From Brevibacillus_H sp041920465 (GTDB taxonomy: Bacteria; Bacillota; Bacilli; Brevibacillales; Brevibacillaceae): DNA of 64,000 nt. Below the pieces are notes generated by a model. The model was not told the origin of the DNA. It searched no databases and was given only the letters and a program-made list of their open reading frames with translations. The DNA is taken from NCBI GenBank assembly GCA_041920465.1, contig JBHGXW010000010.1, positions 13,901-77,900 of the forward strand, written 5' to 3'. Below are positions 8,240 to 15,735 of the stretch, piece by piece. How positions within the stretch are numbered: the first letter of the stretch is position 1; every line of letters starts with the position of its first letter. A program made the position numbers and the translations under genes.

Positions 8240-9322
8240 TTACACGGTTTTGATGATTATGAGATGGATCTCTTTTTTCAAATCAAGCTCGTATGGAGAT
8301 GGCGTAGGGGAGCCGTCCGGTTCTTGAATAATTCGGATGGTTGGTCGATGGACAGCAATCGGGTCGACATGGGAGACAACCCCGACATGCCCGGTATTTA
8401 GCAAGACAGTCGTAGAGATTGGATATACGGAAATGTGCCGCAAGAAAATTCTCACCAGGTCCAGATCAAACAAGGTATTCCCGGCTGCCATCAGAAATTC
8501 TGTCGCTTCGTTGGGTGTGTAGCCTTGGCGGTATGATCTGGGCGAAATAAGAGCGTCATATACGTCAGCGATGGAGACAATTTGGGCATATTCGTGAATT
8601 TGCTGCTCTTTCAATTCCCGTGGGTATCCGGTGCCCCCGAAGCGTTCATGGTGCTGCAAGGCGCAATGGGCTGACAACAGTGAAATATCGTGCTGATAGC
8701 GCAGAATATGATAGCCATCCTCTGTATGATTGTTGACTCGTTTACGTTCTTCGTCCGTGAGCGGGCCTTTTTTATTCCATAATTCTTTGGGAAGATTGGT
8801 CATGCCTATATCAAAAAGCAGCGCTCCAACTCCCAAGTCGAACAACTGATCGCGGTTATATCCTTTTGAGATGCCCATAATACCGGCCAGGACAGCCACG
8901 TTGACTGAATGGTGAAACAGATATCCGTCCATGATATGCAAGTTGGCCAGGTTTACCAAAATTTCCTTGCGGGAGCTAATATCGGTTAATATGTCACCGA
9001 AAACGGAGCGAAAGGTTTTTCCCAAATCGGGCAAGGACGGACGCCCTTTCACAACAGGGGAATCCATCAAGGAGGTCATGGTTTTATACACAGTTTCAAC
9101 TGCTTTTTTACGAGTTTCGTCACGGATGATGTCTTCGGGGATAATATCCGTCGTATGTTTGTCTTCGATGTAAACGGTGTCAATCCCTAGGTTTTTAAGC
9201 CGTTCGATAAAGCGATCGCTGAGTTCGACTCCGGTCCCAAGCAGGACGTTGCCGTTTTCAGTAAAGATCGTCTTGGCAATTATGTCTCCCGGTTTAGCCG
9301 AGGTGATATGTACTTTGCGCAA
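8240..9322 (-). CDS. HD-GYP domain protein with degenerate HD motif
   Basis: A 360-residue protein. An N-terminal region of about 120 residues precedes an HD-GYP domain (about 125-310). HD-GYP proteins hydrolyse c-di-GMP with a metal centre. Most signature residues remain: HH at 137-138, HHERFGGTGYP at 224-234 and ADVYDAL at 252-258. The namesake HD pair, normally LLHDIGK, is LLFDIGM here (F170-D171), so one metal ligand is missing and activity may be lost or altered. Transcribed from an extended -10 promoter at 9374-9382. Confidence 0.9.
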   Translation of the reverse strand: MRKVHITSAKPGDIIAKTIFTENGNVLLGTGVELSDRFIERLKNLGIDTVYIEDKHTTDIIPEDIIRDETRKKAVETVYKTMTSLMDSPVVKGRPSLPDLGKTFRSVFGDILTDISSRKEILVNLANLHIMDGYLFHHSVNVAVLAGIMGISKGYNRDQLFDLGVGALLFDIGMTNLPKELWNKKGPLTDEERKRVNNHTEDGYHILRYQHDISLLSAHCALQHHERFGGTGYPRELKEQQIHEYAQIVSIADVYDALISPRSYRQGYTPNEATEFLMAAGNTLFDLDLVRIFLRHISVYPISTTVLLNTGHVGVVSHVDPIAVHRPTIRIIQEPDGSPTPSPYELDLKKEIHLIIIKTV

Positions 9323-9373
9323 TGGGAAAACCTACCTTCTGCCCAAGCTGCCGAAATATTCTCAATCGTTACT

Positions 9374-9382
9374 ATTATATCA
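9374..9382 (-). promoter_or_regulatory. Extended -10 promoter for the HD-GYP gene
   Basis: On the minus strand the sequence reads TGATATAAT: a perfect -10 hexamer with a TGN extension, about 50 bases before the start codon. No good -35 is visible. Confidence 0.5.
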
Positions 9383-9398
9383 GAACTAGAAAAATTTA

Positions 9399-9560
9399 CT
9401 AGAATCGGCTCTTGATCTTCTCAAAATTGCCTTCTTTTTCTTTTAGCCGAAAGAATTGACCGCGCCGCTTGGCAAATTTGGCTCCGCAGCGGGGACAGAT
9501 GACTACTTGCTTGAATGTTGGGATCGTCTTCGAACAATCAATACAGGTAACTTTCCCAAT
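9399..9560 (-). CDS. Zinc-ribbon mini-protein without a standard start codon
   Basis: Fifty-three codons open on the minus strand encode a clean zinc-ribbon pattern: CIDC, a 12-residue spacer, CPRC, then a basic tail ending in SRF and a TAG stop at 9399-9401. The frame has a stop (TAA) eight codons upstream of the first listed codon, and no ATG, GTG or TTG precedes the first CXXC. Translation would need ATT or ATA, with no visible ribosome site. It is either a real small gene with an unusual start, a 5'-damaged gene, or a chance frame. The paired CXXC motifs argue against chance. Confidence 0.4.
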   Translation of the reverse strand: MGKVTCIDCSKTIPTFKQVVICPRCGAKFAKRRGQFFRLKEKEGNFEKIKSRF

Positions 9561-9599
9561 GGTGTTTATAGGGATTTTTTACAAAAAATTTTTGTGAAC

Positions 9600-9615
9600 T
9601 GTGAACTAGATCATA
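9600..9615 (+). promoter_or_regulatory. FNR-like box upstream of the respiratory cluster
   Basis: TGTGA-ACTAGA-TCATA matches the Fnr/CRP-family form TGTGA-N6-TCACA at nine of ten specified bases. Its centre (9607.5) would sit at -41.5 if transcription starts near 9649, and a weak -10 (TAATAG, 9637-9642) is in the right place for a class II activated promoter. Confidence 0.45.
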
Positions 9616-9693
9616 TCAGACTAATTTACATTTCGGTAATAGTAAAGAAGAAGTTGGAAATTCAGCTAAGTTTTTGGCAAGGGGGTGAATGAT

Positions 9694-10971
9694 TTGAGGA
9701 AACAGCCATCCATACAATATACGAGAAAAATGCGCCGCATCACCCAGGTATTGTTTCTCCTCTTGATGACGCTTACACCCATTCTCGATATTTTTCGGCT
9801 GGATATGGCGGAAAGCCGGTTTGTAATTCTAGGCAAGCACTTCTTTATTAATCAGCTTTATTTGGCAGTCATTGCTTTTGTCTTGTCCTTGATCATTCTT
9901 ACTTTGATTGCTCGCAATTTTGGGCGAATTTTCTGTGGTTGGCTCTGTTTTCAAACAACTTGGTCTGAGCTTGGCGATGTAATCGTCAAAAAATGGCGGG
10001 AATTCAAGCGAGTGAAAAAACAGAGCAAAAAAATCGCAAATTTGGCCCAGGCAATTATCCTCTTGTTTCTCTCCATTCCGCTGATGCTGGGGTTCTACAC
10101 CATGCTCGTCTCGTACTTCGTTGCGCCTAAGGTAATCTGGTCGTGGATTACATTGGGACCTCCCACGTGGTTTCTCGTTTTGTTCGCCAAGTTTAGCGTG
10201 GCTGGGTTGATTGATTTGTTGATCATTCGCCACAGTTTTTGCCAGTCGATGTGTCCGTACGGCATCCTGCAGCAAAAGGCCAAGAAAAACTCCGCATTGC
10301 GCATTACCTTTGATCCGGAACAGTGCATTGACTGCAGTCTTTGCGACAAAGCTTGTCTGATGAAGCTAAAGCCAAGGGAATTAACCAAGTCTGATCCATG
10401 TATCAATTGTGTCGAGTGTATGGTGGCTTGCGGTATGAAGGCGGAGAAGCTGGCTGCCAAAGGAATTGTCAAGGGATCTCTCAACAGCTTGTCGCTTTCG
10501 TTTTTGCCGCTTCTCCCGGAAGAGAAAAAAACACCGTTGTTCGACGGCAAGACATTGATGATAAGCGGCATTTTTCTCTTGTTCAGCGCCGTGCTTTTGA
10601 TCGGGGTGGCCATCGATGACGGAATCGACCTGGCCGTCAAGCAGAAACAAGACACCACGGTTTCGACCACTTCCGGTTCAGGCAAACTTCCGTACGAGCT
10701 GAAAATTACAAACCGTACACAAAAACAGCAGAACTTTGCGATTCAGTTGGAGACGCTAGACAGCGGAAGCAGTCCGGTAGCGGGACAGAAGGCTACATTT
10801 CATGTCAAACCTGCCACAATCGAGATTGATCCGCTAACCAAACTTGAGGAAATCGTCTCTATCGAACCGGAAACGAAGCTTGCCTCCGGTCGATATACGA
10901 TCCTGATACGCCTCATGACGGAAGATGGTCTAGAGGTTGACGAGACCAAGACGGTCTACTACGTATACTAG
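9694..10971 (+). CDS. CcoG/FixG-like membrane iron-sulfur protein
   Basis: About 425 residues. Membrane helices near 15-35, 45-68, 108-140 and 145-175; cysteine pairs CGWLC (81, 85) and CQSMCPYG (183, 187); then two ferredoxin-type 4Fe-4S motifs (cysteines 211, 214, 217, 221 and 236, 239, 242, 246); another helix near 288-310; and a C-terminal Ig-like FixG domain. CcoG reduces copper during cbb3 oxidase assembly in proteobacteria, so an electron-transfer or metal-insertion role for the oxidase-like gene downstream is likely. TTG 9694 is preferred, six bases after AAGGGGGTG; GTG 9685 lies inside that ribosome site. Confidence 0.85.
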   Translation: MRKQPSIQYTRKMRRITQVLFLLLMTLTPILDIFRLDMAESRFVILGKHFFINQLYLAVIAFVLSLIILTLIARNFGRIFCGWLCFQTTWSELGDVIVKKWREFKRVKKQSKKIANLAQAIILLFLSIPLMLGFYTMLVSYFVAPKVIWSWITLGPPTWFLVLFAKFSVAGLIDLLIIRHSFCQSMCPYGILQQKAKKNSALRITFDPEQCIDCSLCDKACLMKLKPRELTKSDPCINCVECMVACGMKAEKLAAKGIVKGSLNSLSLSFLPLLPEEKKTPLFDGKTLMISGIFLLFSAVLLIGVAIDDGIDLAVKQKQDTTVSTTSGSGKLPYELKITNRTQKQQNFAIQLETLDSGSSPVAGQKATFHVKPATIEIDPLTKLEEIVSIEPETKLASGRYTILIRLMTEDGLEVDETKTVYYVY

Positions 10972-11060
10972 CCGTTCGCTGCTTTTAAGGGAGGTGAGGG
11001 AAGGAAAAAAAAGAAGAGAAAATGCCTGTTTCCCACATTTTTGAAAGGAAGGAGAAACAT

Positions 11061-11441
11061 ATGAAAAATCTTATTGTTAGCGTCGGAGGGGCGACTGCAC
11101 TTCTTTTGCTCTTCTTCATTACGGGTTTTACCACGGTAGATGCAGGACTTGCTCCCGATCACGGCGCTCCTTATTGGGGAACATCTGCGATTGAAAAAGA
11201 AGGAGCCCGCCTGTTTAAGTCAGCGGGCTGCTACGCCTGCCACAGTTTTCGCGGACAACAAAGTCAAGTCACTGGCCCTGAGCTTGACGAAGTCGGAAAA
11301 CGAATGAATGCACAGGCAATTGAAGCTTACATTACAAATGGTACCAAAATTATGCCAGCATTTAAAGAAAGATTGACAAAAGAAGAAATTCAAACACTTG
11401 CTCAATGGCTAAGCGAATTTAAAACACCGCTTGAGCGTTAA
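11061..11441 (+). CDS. Membrane-anchored monoheme cytochrome c
   Basis: A 126-residue class I cytochrome c. An uncleaved signal-anchor (about 4-24) places the domain outside the membrane. The heme site is CYACH (C57, C60, H61) and the likely distal ligand is M98 in KIMPAF. The size and anchor resemble NorC or a short CcoO substitute. AGGAAGGAG precedes ATG 11061. It lies 31 bases before the heme-copper subunit gene and most likely feeds electrons to it. Confidence 0.92.
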   Translation: MKNLIVSVGGATALLLLFFITGFTTVDAGLAPDHGAPYWGTSAIEKEGARLFKSAGCYACHSFRGQQSQVTGPELDEVGKRMNAQAIEAYITNGTKIMPAFKERLTKEEIQTLAQWLSEFKTPLER

Positions 11442-11472
11442 TTACAATCCTAATGAAGAAAGGCGGGAGAAA

Positions 11473-12873
11473 ATGACGAGGCATACTTCTGCAGTTCAAG
11501 CTACGAACGGCTCATCCATCAGTTTCGCAAGTGCTGATCTTGTTGCCAAGAAATTTTTGTTGACGAGTGCTTTCTATCTAATTCTTGTTACGATACTGGG
11601 GATTATCATGAGCATCAAGCTGGTAGCTCCTGATGTCATTCCTGGTGCTCTTGGATTTATCGAAATGCGTGCCCTTCACTTGCAAGTCATTATTTTCGGC
11701 TGGTTGTCTATGGCTCTTATGGGCGGAATGTATTACATGATTCCACGAGTCGTTGAACGTGATTTATTCAGCAAAAAAATGGGTGATTTGCACTACTACT
11801 TGATGCATGTCGGGATTTTACTGGTAGCCGCAACGATTCTCAGCGGCCAATTGGACGGACGCGAATATCTCGAACCGGTAATTTGGGTAGATGCCGCAAT
11901 TGCCGTTGTTTGGGTTATCTTTGCATCCAACATTTTCATTACCGTATTCAAAGGCAACATCCCGCATTTCTCTCCTGTACTGAACTTCACATTGCTATCC
12001 ATCTTGTATCTGGGTCTTAACTTTGTATGGGCAAACTTCATTCCATGGGAAGGCGTGCGGGACAATCTCGCTATCTGGACTTTCGCTCACAATGAGGTAA
12101 ACGGCTGGTTTATGTTCGGTTTACAAGGTATCTTCTATTTCATGATCCCGAAAATGACGGGTACGGAAGGAAAACAGATTTACCCGGAGGTGCTGAGTAA
12201 AGTCCACTTCTGGTGTGTAGCGATTTTCATTCCGCCATCCGTCTTGCACCACCTCTTGTACAAAGATGCTCCAGTTAACTTCTTCTGGAAGCTGATGGGT
12301 GAGTGGACCAGTGTTGGGATGTTGATTCCGACTTTCATCTGGTTCTACATCATTACCGTAAGCATTCGCAACAGCCAGAAATCTCTTGGCGTTGTCGGCA
12401 AATTTGTCGTTGCCACGATGATTTTCTACGTGATGAACTGCATCCAAGGCTCTTCCCAGTCGATTCGCTTTATCAACGACTTCATCCACGGTTCCCAATG
12501 GGTGGTCGGTCATGCTCATTTGGCGTTGTTAGGCTTCATCTCGTTCGGTGTGTTTGCCTTCGTATACTGGATGGTTCAAACCTACTGGGGCGAGTGCTAC
12601 GACGAGAAATTGGCAAATCTTCACTACTGGCTGGTAATCATTGGATTCCCCGGCATGTTTATTCCGCTCACGATCGCCGGCATTATCGAAGGGACAATGG
12701 CGGGAGAAAACTTCTACACCGTGCATGAAGCAATCCGTCCGTATCTGGTGGCGCGTGGAGTAGCGGGGGCGATTACAGCATTGGCAGCTATCGTTTTCTC
12801 GATCAACATGTGGAAGGTGATCAAGGTAGCGAAAACGCAAAGCATCGGCAGCCACTTCAGCCGCACTGCGTAG
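11473..12873 (+). CDS. CcoN/NorB-like heme-copper superfamily subunit I lacking the active-site tyrosine
   Basis: A 466-residue protein with about 12 membrane helices. Expected ligands are all present: H69 (low-spin heme), H206, H259 and H260 (metal B), H347 and H349 (hemes). Aligning VHFW-N11-HHL with cbb3 CcoN puts I253 where CcoN has the cross-linked tyrosine. Nitric oxide reductases lack that tyrosine, so NO reduction is more likely than O2 reduction. At the cNOR glutamate position (H+4) it has N210, so it is not a standard NorB. No CcoO, CcoP or CcoQ gene is nearby; the monoheme cytochrome upstream is the only partner. ATG 11473 follows GGCGGGAG. Confidence 0.88.
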   Translation: MTRHTSAVQATNGSSISFASADLVAKKFLLTSAFYLILVTILGIIMSIKLVAPDVIPGALGFIEMRALHLQVIIFGWLSMALMGGMYYMIPRVVERDLFSKKMGDLHYYLMHVGILLVAATILSGQLDGREYLEPVIWVDAAIAVVWVIFASNIFITVFKGNIPHFSPVLNFTLLSILYLGLNFVWANFIPWEGVRDNLAIWTFAHNEVNGWFMFGLQGIFYFMIPKMTGTEGKQIYPEVLSKVHFWCVAIFIPPSVLHHLLYKDAPVNFFWKLMGEWTSVGMLIPTFIWFYIITVSIRNSQKSLGVVGKFVVATMIFYVMNCIQGSSQSIRFINDFIHGSQWVVGHAHLALLGFISFGVFAFVYWMVQTYWGECYDEKLANLHYWLVIIGFPGMFIPLTIAGIIEGTMAGENFYTVHEAIRPYLVARGVAGAITALAAIVFSINMWKVIKVAKTQSIGSHFSRTA

Positions 12874-12922
12874 GATTTGCTGCGTGGTTTTCATGAAGGT
12901 TAAGAATTTTTCATTTGGGGGC

Positions 12923-13013
12923 CCCGCCGGGCGCAACATAGCGCCGCACAGGACGTGCTAGTGCCGGCGACGCAACAAGGACGTTGCGCTTAGCCGGCTT
13001 ATAGCCCGGTGGG
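12923..13013 (+). repeat. Structured repeat with AGGAC-loop hairpins, copy 1
   Basis: An outer 10-bp stem (12923-12932 with 13004-13013, one G-T pair) encloses two hairpins. Hairpin I is GCAC-AGGAC-GTGC (12946-12958). Hairpin II is nested: GCCGGC (12963-12968 with 12993-12998) around CGCAAC-AAGGAC-GTTGCG (12971-12988). A second copy at 46177-46295 keeps the fold and the AGGAC loops with different arm bases. It lies between two co-directional genes of the respiratory cluster and ends in GGGTTTTCTC, so it could also attenuate transcription. Confidence 0.7.
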
Positions 13014-13047
13014 TTTTCTCAGCGGGAAGAGGGAGAGGGAGCGGCAA

Positions 13048-14568
13048 ATGAACGGTCATGTCATGCCGGGAGTTCCGACAAGTGTATTTTATATCGGGAT
13101 CGTGTCAGTTATAATTTTCTCTTTTATCCTGTTGGGGCGTTCCAAGGCAGCTACAACAGAAGGCAGCGTCACATACCGGACCTATGATCTGCTTCGATTT
13201 GGCTGGATCTCCCGCCTGGTTCATTCGCGCTTCACCAGATTGTGCCTGCAACTGGTAACCGTATTCTTATTCGTCATGGTGATCGTCACCGGCCTGTTTG
13301 GCATTCAAGATCCCGGAATGAATCTCTCGACAATACTTACATGGACAATCTGGTGGATCATGCTGGTTCTTTTCATATTGTTTGCAGGGAAATTATGGTG
13401 CTATGTATGTCCGTGGGATGCCATTGCCACATGGATGGATAAACTGCATCTCTGGAAAGTGCGCGACAGCAGATTTTCGTTGAGGGTGAAATGGCCAAAA
13501 GCATGGCGCAACATCTATTTTGCGACAGTCCTGTTTCTTCTGCTCACCTGGCTGGAATTGGGCTTTGGAGTGACAACCAAGCCGGCGATGACGGCCTATC
13601 TGGCGCTCTTGATGCTGTTTCTGGCGATTTTTGCCGCTGTGGTGTTTGACCGGAAATCGTTTTGCCGCTATGCTTGCCTGATTGGGCGGATTAGCGGTTT
13701 GTATGCCTTGATTTCTCCCATTGAGGTGCGGTCTCGCGACAAAAGCATTTGCGCTGCTTGTACGACCAAGGATTGCTACAACGGCAATGAGCTAGGTTAC
13801 GCTTGTCCGACATATCAATACTTGGGAACCATGGAGAAAAACACGTATTGCATTGCCTGCATGGAATGTGTCAAAACCTGCAAAAAGCAGAACGCAACCG
13901 TTCAACTGCGGCCGTTTGGCATCGATTTGGTTAAGGTAGGGCAAACGAGAAAAGATGAGGCATGGCTGATTTTAATTATGCTGGCCATGACTTCTTTTCA
14001 CGGGCTGACGATGGCACCAGTCTGGTATATGGTTACCGACTGGCTGGAAAAAGTGCTGAACGTTGGTTACACCGCTGCCTTCACCATTGGAATGGCGGGT
14101 TTCCTTTTGCTCGTCTGGCTCTATTACGGGGTAACAATCCGAATTACTTGGGTTATGCATCATCGGCGGGCCAGCTTCCGGGAGATTTTTATCAAGCAGG
14201 CATATTCGCTTCTTCCCATCGCGTTGTTTTACCATTTGGCGCACAATCTGATGCACTTTTCCTCCGAGAGTGGAAGAGTACATTCTGTCCTGTCCGATCC
14301 GTTCGGGTTTGGCTGGAATCTGTTCGGCACCCGAGATTCCGGTTTCCAGGCGCTGCTCTCTATGGAAGCCATCTGGATAGCACAGGTGCTTTTCATCCTG
14401 ATTGGACATATCTGGTCACTCGTCATTAGCCATCGGATGGCCGGTCATCTGTATCGGCAGGATCGATCCCTTCCGATTGAACTGCCGATGGTCATCGCCA
14501 TGATGGTGTATTCGGTGATCAGCCTCTATTTGATCGCCCAACCGATGGAAATGAGAACAAGCATGTGA
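13048..14568 (+). CDS. NosR/NapH-like polytopic iron-sulfur protein
   Basis: A 506-residue membrane protein with about ten predicted helices. Cysteine motifs: CYVCPWD (118, 121), CRYAC (206, 210), an irregular ferredoxin motif with cysteines near 235, 238, 243 and 255, and a regular one at 268, 271, 274 and 278 (CIACMECVKTC). This matches the C-terminal half of NosR and the NapH/CcoG group, which carry electrons across the membrane. The FMN-binding periplasmic part of NosR is absent. It is followed after 10 bases by the FixH-like gene. ATG 13048 has a GAGGGAG ribosome site. Confidence 0.85.
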   Translation: MNGHVMPGVPTSVFYIGIVSVIIFSFILLGRSKAATTEGSVTYRTYDLLRFGWISRLVHSRFTRLCLQLVTVFLFVMVIVTGLFGIQDPGMNLSTILTWTIWWIMLVLFILFAGKLWCYVCPWDAIATWMDKLHLWKVRDSRFSLRVKWPKAWRNIYFATVLFLLLTWLELGFGVTTKPAMTAYLALLMLFLAIFAAVVFDRKSFCRYACLIGRISGLYALISPIEVRSRDKSICAACTTKDCYNGNELGYACPTYQYLGTMEKNTYCIACMECVKTCKKQNATVQLRPFGIDLVKVGQTRKDEAWLILIMLAMTSFHGLTMAPVWYMVTDWLEKVLNVGYTAAFTIGMAGFLLLVWLYYGVTIRITWVMHHRRASFREIFIKQAYSLLPIALFYHLAHNLMHFSSESGRVHSVLSDPFGFGWNLFGTRDSGFQALLSMEAIWIAQVLFILIGHIWSLVISHRMAGHLYRQDRSLPIELPMVIAMMVYSVISLYLIAQPMEMRTSM

Positions 14569-14578
14569 GGAGGGCAGT

Positions 14579-15148
14579 ATGAATAAATGGATTCCGTGCA
14601 TCTGTTGGGCTGTTTTGCTCGTTTTCGTGGGCGTTTCTTCGGTTTCTGCCCATACAGATCCTCCGATTATGCAACTCAGGATGGACCCGGATATGCCGAA
14701 TCAAAATGAAGCTGCCAGGCTTGAACTGAAGCTGACCGGTTCCAGAACCGGGCTTCCGACGATTGGAGCCAAGGTTCACGTGACAGCAACCGATTCCCAA
14801 GGGACTAAAGTGGTTTATCAACTGCAAAGCCCAAAGGCCGGTTTCTATACGGGAACCGTGATTTTTCCGCGATTGGGTATGTGGGATATTCGGGTGGAGA
14901 TTGAACACGAGAATGAGCTGGACATCAGGCACTATATGGTGCACGTGATGAAACCGGTTCCCGGCTATCATAACGTTCTCCTGGATGAAGAAGTGCTGGC
15001 GATGGACAAGAATGCATTAGGGCAAGCGATTTCGCCGCGTCTGGTACTGGAAGGGTATGTTTTTCTGATCGTGGTGCTTTTGGTAATCGTCACACTGATC
15101 AAAAATCGCCAGAAATCCAAGCAGAGGAGGGCTTTCCTTGAGAGTTAA
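14579..15148 (+). CDS. FixH/YtkA-like exported, membrane-anchored protein
   Basis: A 189-residue protein: signal peptide (cleavage likely after VSA near residue 24), an extracytoplasmic beta-sandwich of about 110 residues resembling FixH/YtkA domains (GFYTGTVIFPRLGMWDIRVEIE), and one C-terminal membrane helix (about 158-178) with a basic tail. FixH-like proteins accompany copper delivery or oxidase assembly. The start follows GAGGAGG. The end overlaps the next gene by 11 bases. Confidence 0.78.
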   Translation: MNKWIPCICWAVLLVFVGVSSVSAHTDPPIMQLRMDPDMPNQNEAARLELKLTGSRTGLPTIGAKVHVTATDSQGTKVVYQLQSPKAGFYTGTVIFPRLGMWDIRVEIEHENELDIRHYMVHVMKPVPGYHNVLLDEEVLAMDKNALGQAISPRLVLEGYVFLIVVLLVIVTLIKNRQKSKQRRAFLES

Positions 15149-15359
15149 ATTTTCGTTCGGACTGTTTTTGCTGATTGGCCTAACCATGTTTGCCTCATCC
15201 GTTTCCGCGCATTGGGGCGGTGGTGACGGGCACATTTCTGCAGCCATAACGGAATGGGTGATTATTCTCGGGTCGCTGGTGGGGACGTTCGTGCTTGTCT
15301 TCCGCAAGAAGCCGCTGCCGGATGAGAATCAGTCAAACGACCCCACTTCGCTATCATAA
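15138..15359 (+). CDS. Small membrane protein closing the respiratory operon
   Basis: Seventy-three residues with a signal-like N-terminal helix ending in VSAHWGGGDGH and a second helix (about 36-55). The His-rich HWGGGDGH segment, placed just outside the membrane, could bind a metal. TTG 15138 follows GAGGAGGG by seven bases and overlaps the preceding gene. No family recognised. Confidence 0.7.
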   Translation: MRVKFSFGLFLLIGLTMFASSVSAHWGGGDGHISAAITEWVIILGSLVGTFVLVFRKKPLPDENQSNDPTSLS

Positions 15360-15432
15360 AGGAGCCTGTCCACTATTTTCTTTTGGTGTATAATAAAGAA
15401 TATCCGAAGAAAGAAACAGGAGAGTTCAGGCT

Positions 15433-15672
15433 ATGTCTATGTTTGATAAAAACAAACCTTATGTGGTAAGCGAAGAACCGGGTTTGAAGGAATATTGTGC
15501 TTGTGGACTGACGGAGAGTCCACCCTACTGTGACGGTTCCCATATGGGGAAAGAGACAGGAAAACGGCCGTATTTGGTGAAAGTTGCTGAGCCAAGGGTC
15601 GTTTCCTTCTGCGGTTGTGGCAAGTCAGCGAAGCTTCCGTATTGTGACGGCAGCCATAAAGAAGGGAAATAA
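15433..15672 (+). CDS. Double CDGSH iron-sulfur protein
   Basis: Seventy-nine residues with two full CDGSH motifs: CACGLTESPPYCDGSH and CGCGKSAKLPYCDGSH. Each binds a 2Fe-2S cluster through three cysteines and one histidine. Such small soluble proteins act in redox or cluster transfer; no specific partner is known here. An AGGAGAG ribosome site precedes it. It has its own spacer with a possible TATAAT (15389-15394) and may be separate from the operon upstream. Confidence 0.93.
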   Translation: MSMFDKNKPYVVSEEPGLKEYCACGLTESPPYCDGSHMGKETGKRPYLVKVAEPRVVSFCGCGKSAKLPYCDGSHKEGK

Positions 15673-15712
15673 GAAAAAGCATCCACGTCTTTGGGCATGG
15701 ATGCTTTTTCTA
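15673..15712. terminator. Bidirectional terminator
   Basis: Arms GAAAAAGCATCCA (15673-15685) and TGGATGCTTTTTC (15698-15710) pair over 13 bp between convergent genes. Confidence 0.9.
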
Positions 15713-15735
15713 TCAGGTGAAAGGTGTGGGTTTTC

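Noticed and set aside
9456..9692. Plus-strand frame of 78 codons before the Fe-S protein gene
   Set aside because: No ribosome site or family pattern; it lies antisense to the zinc-ribbon frame and across the FNR-like box.
10381..10685. Minus-strand frames inside the Fe-S protein gene
   Set aside because: Shadows of the plus-strand coding sequence with no start sites or families; the same holds for other long antisense frames in the window.
12901..13020. Plain terminator between the heme-copper subunit and the NosR-like gene
   Set aside because: A T-rich tail exists, but the internal hairpins with conserved loops and the second copy elsewhere show a more complex element; the genes on both sides also look like one operon.
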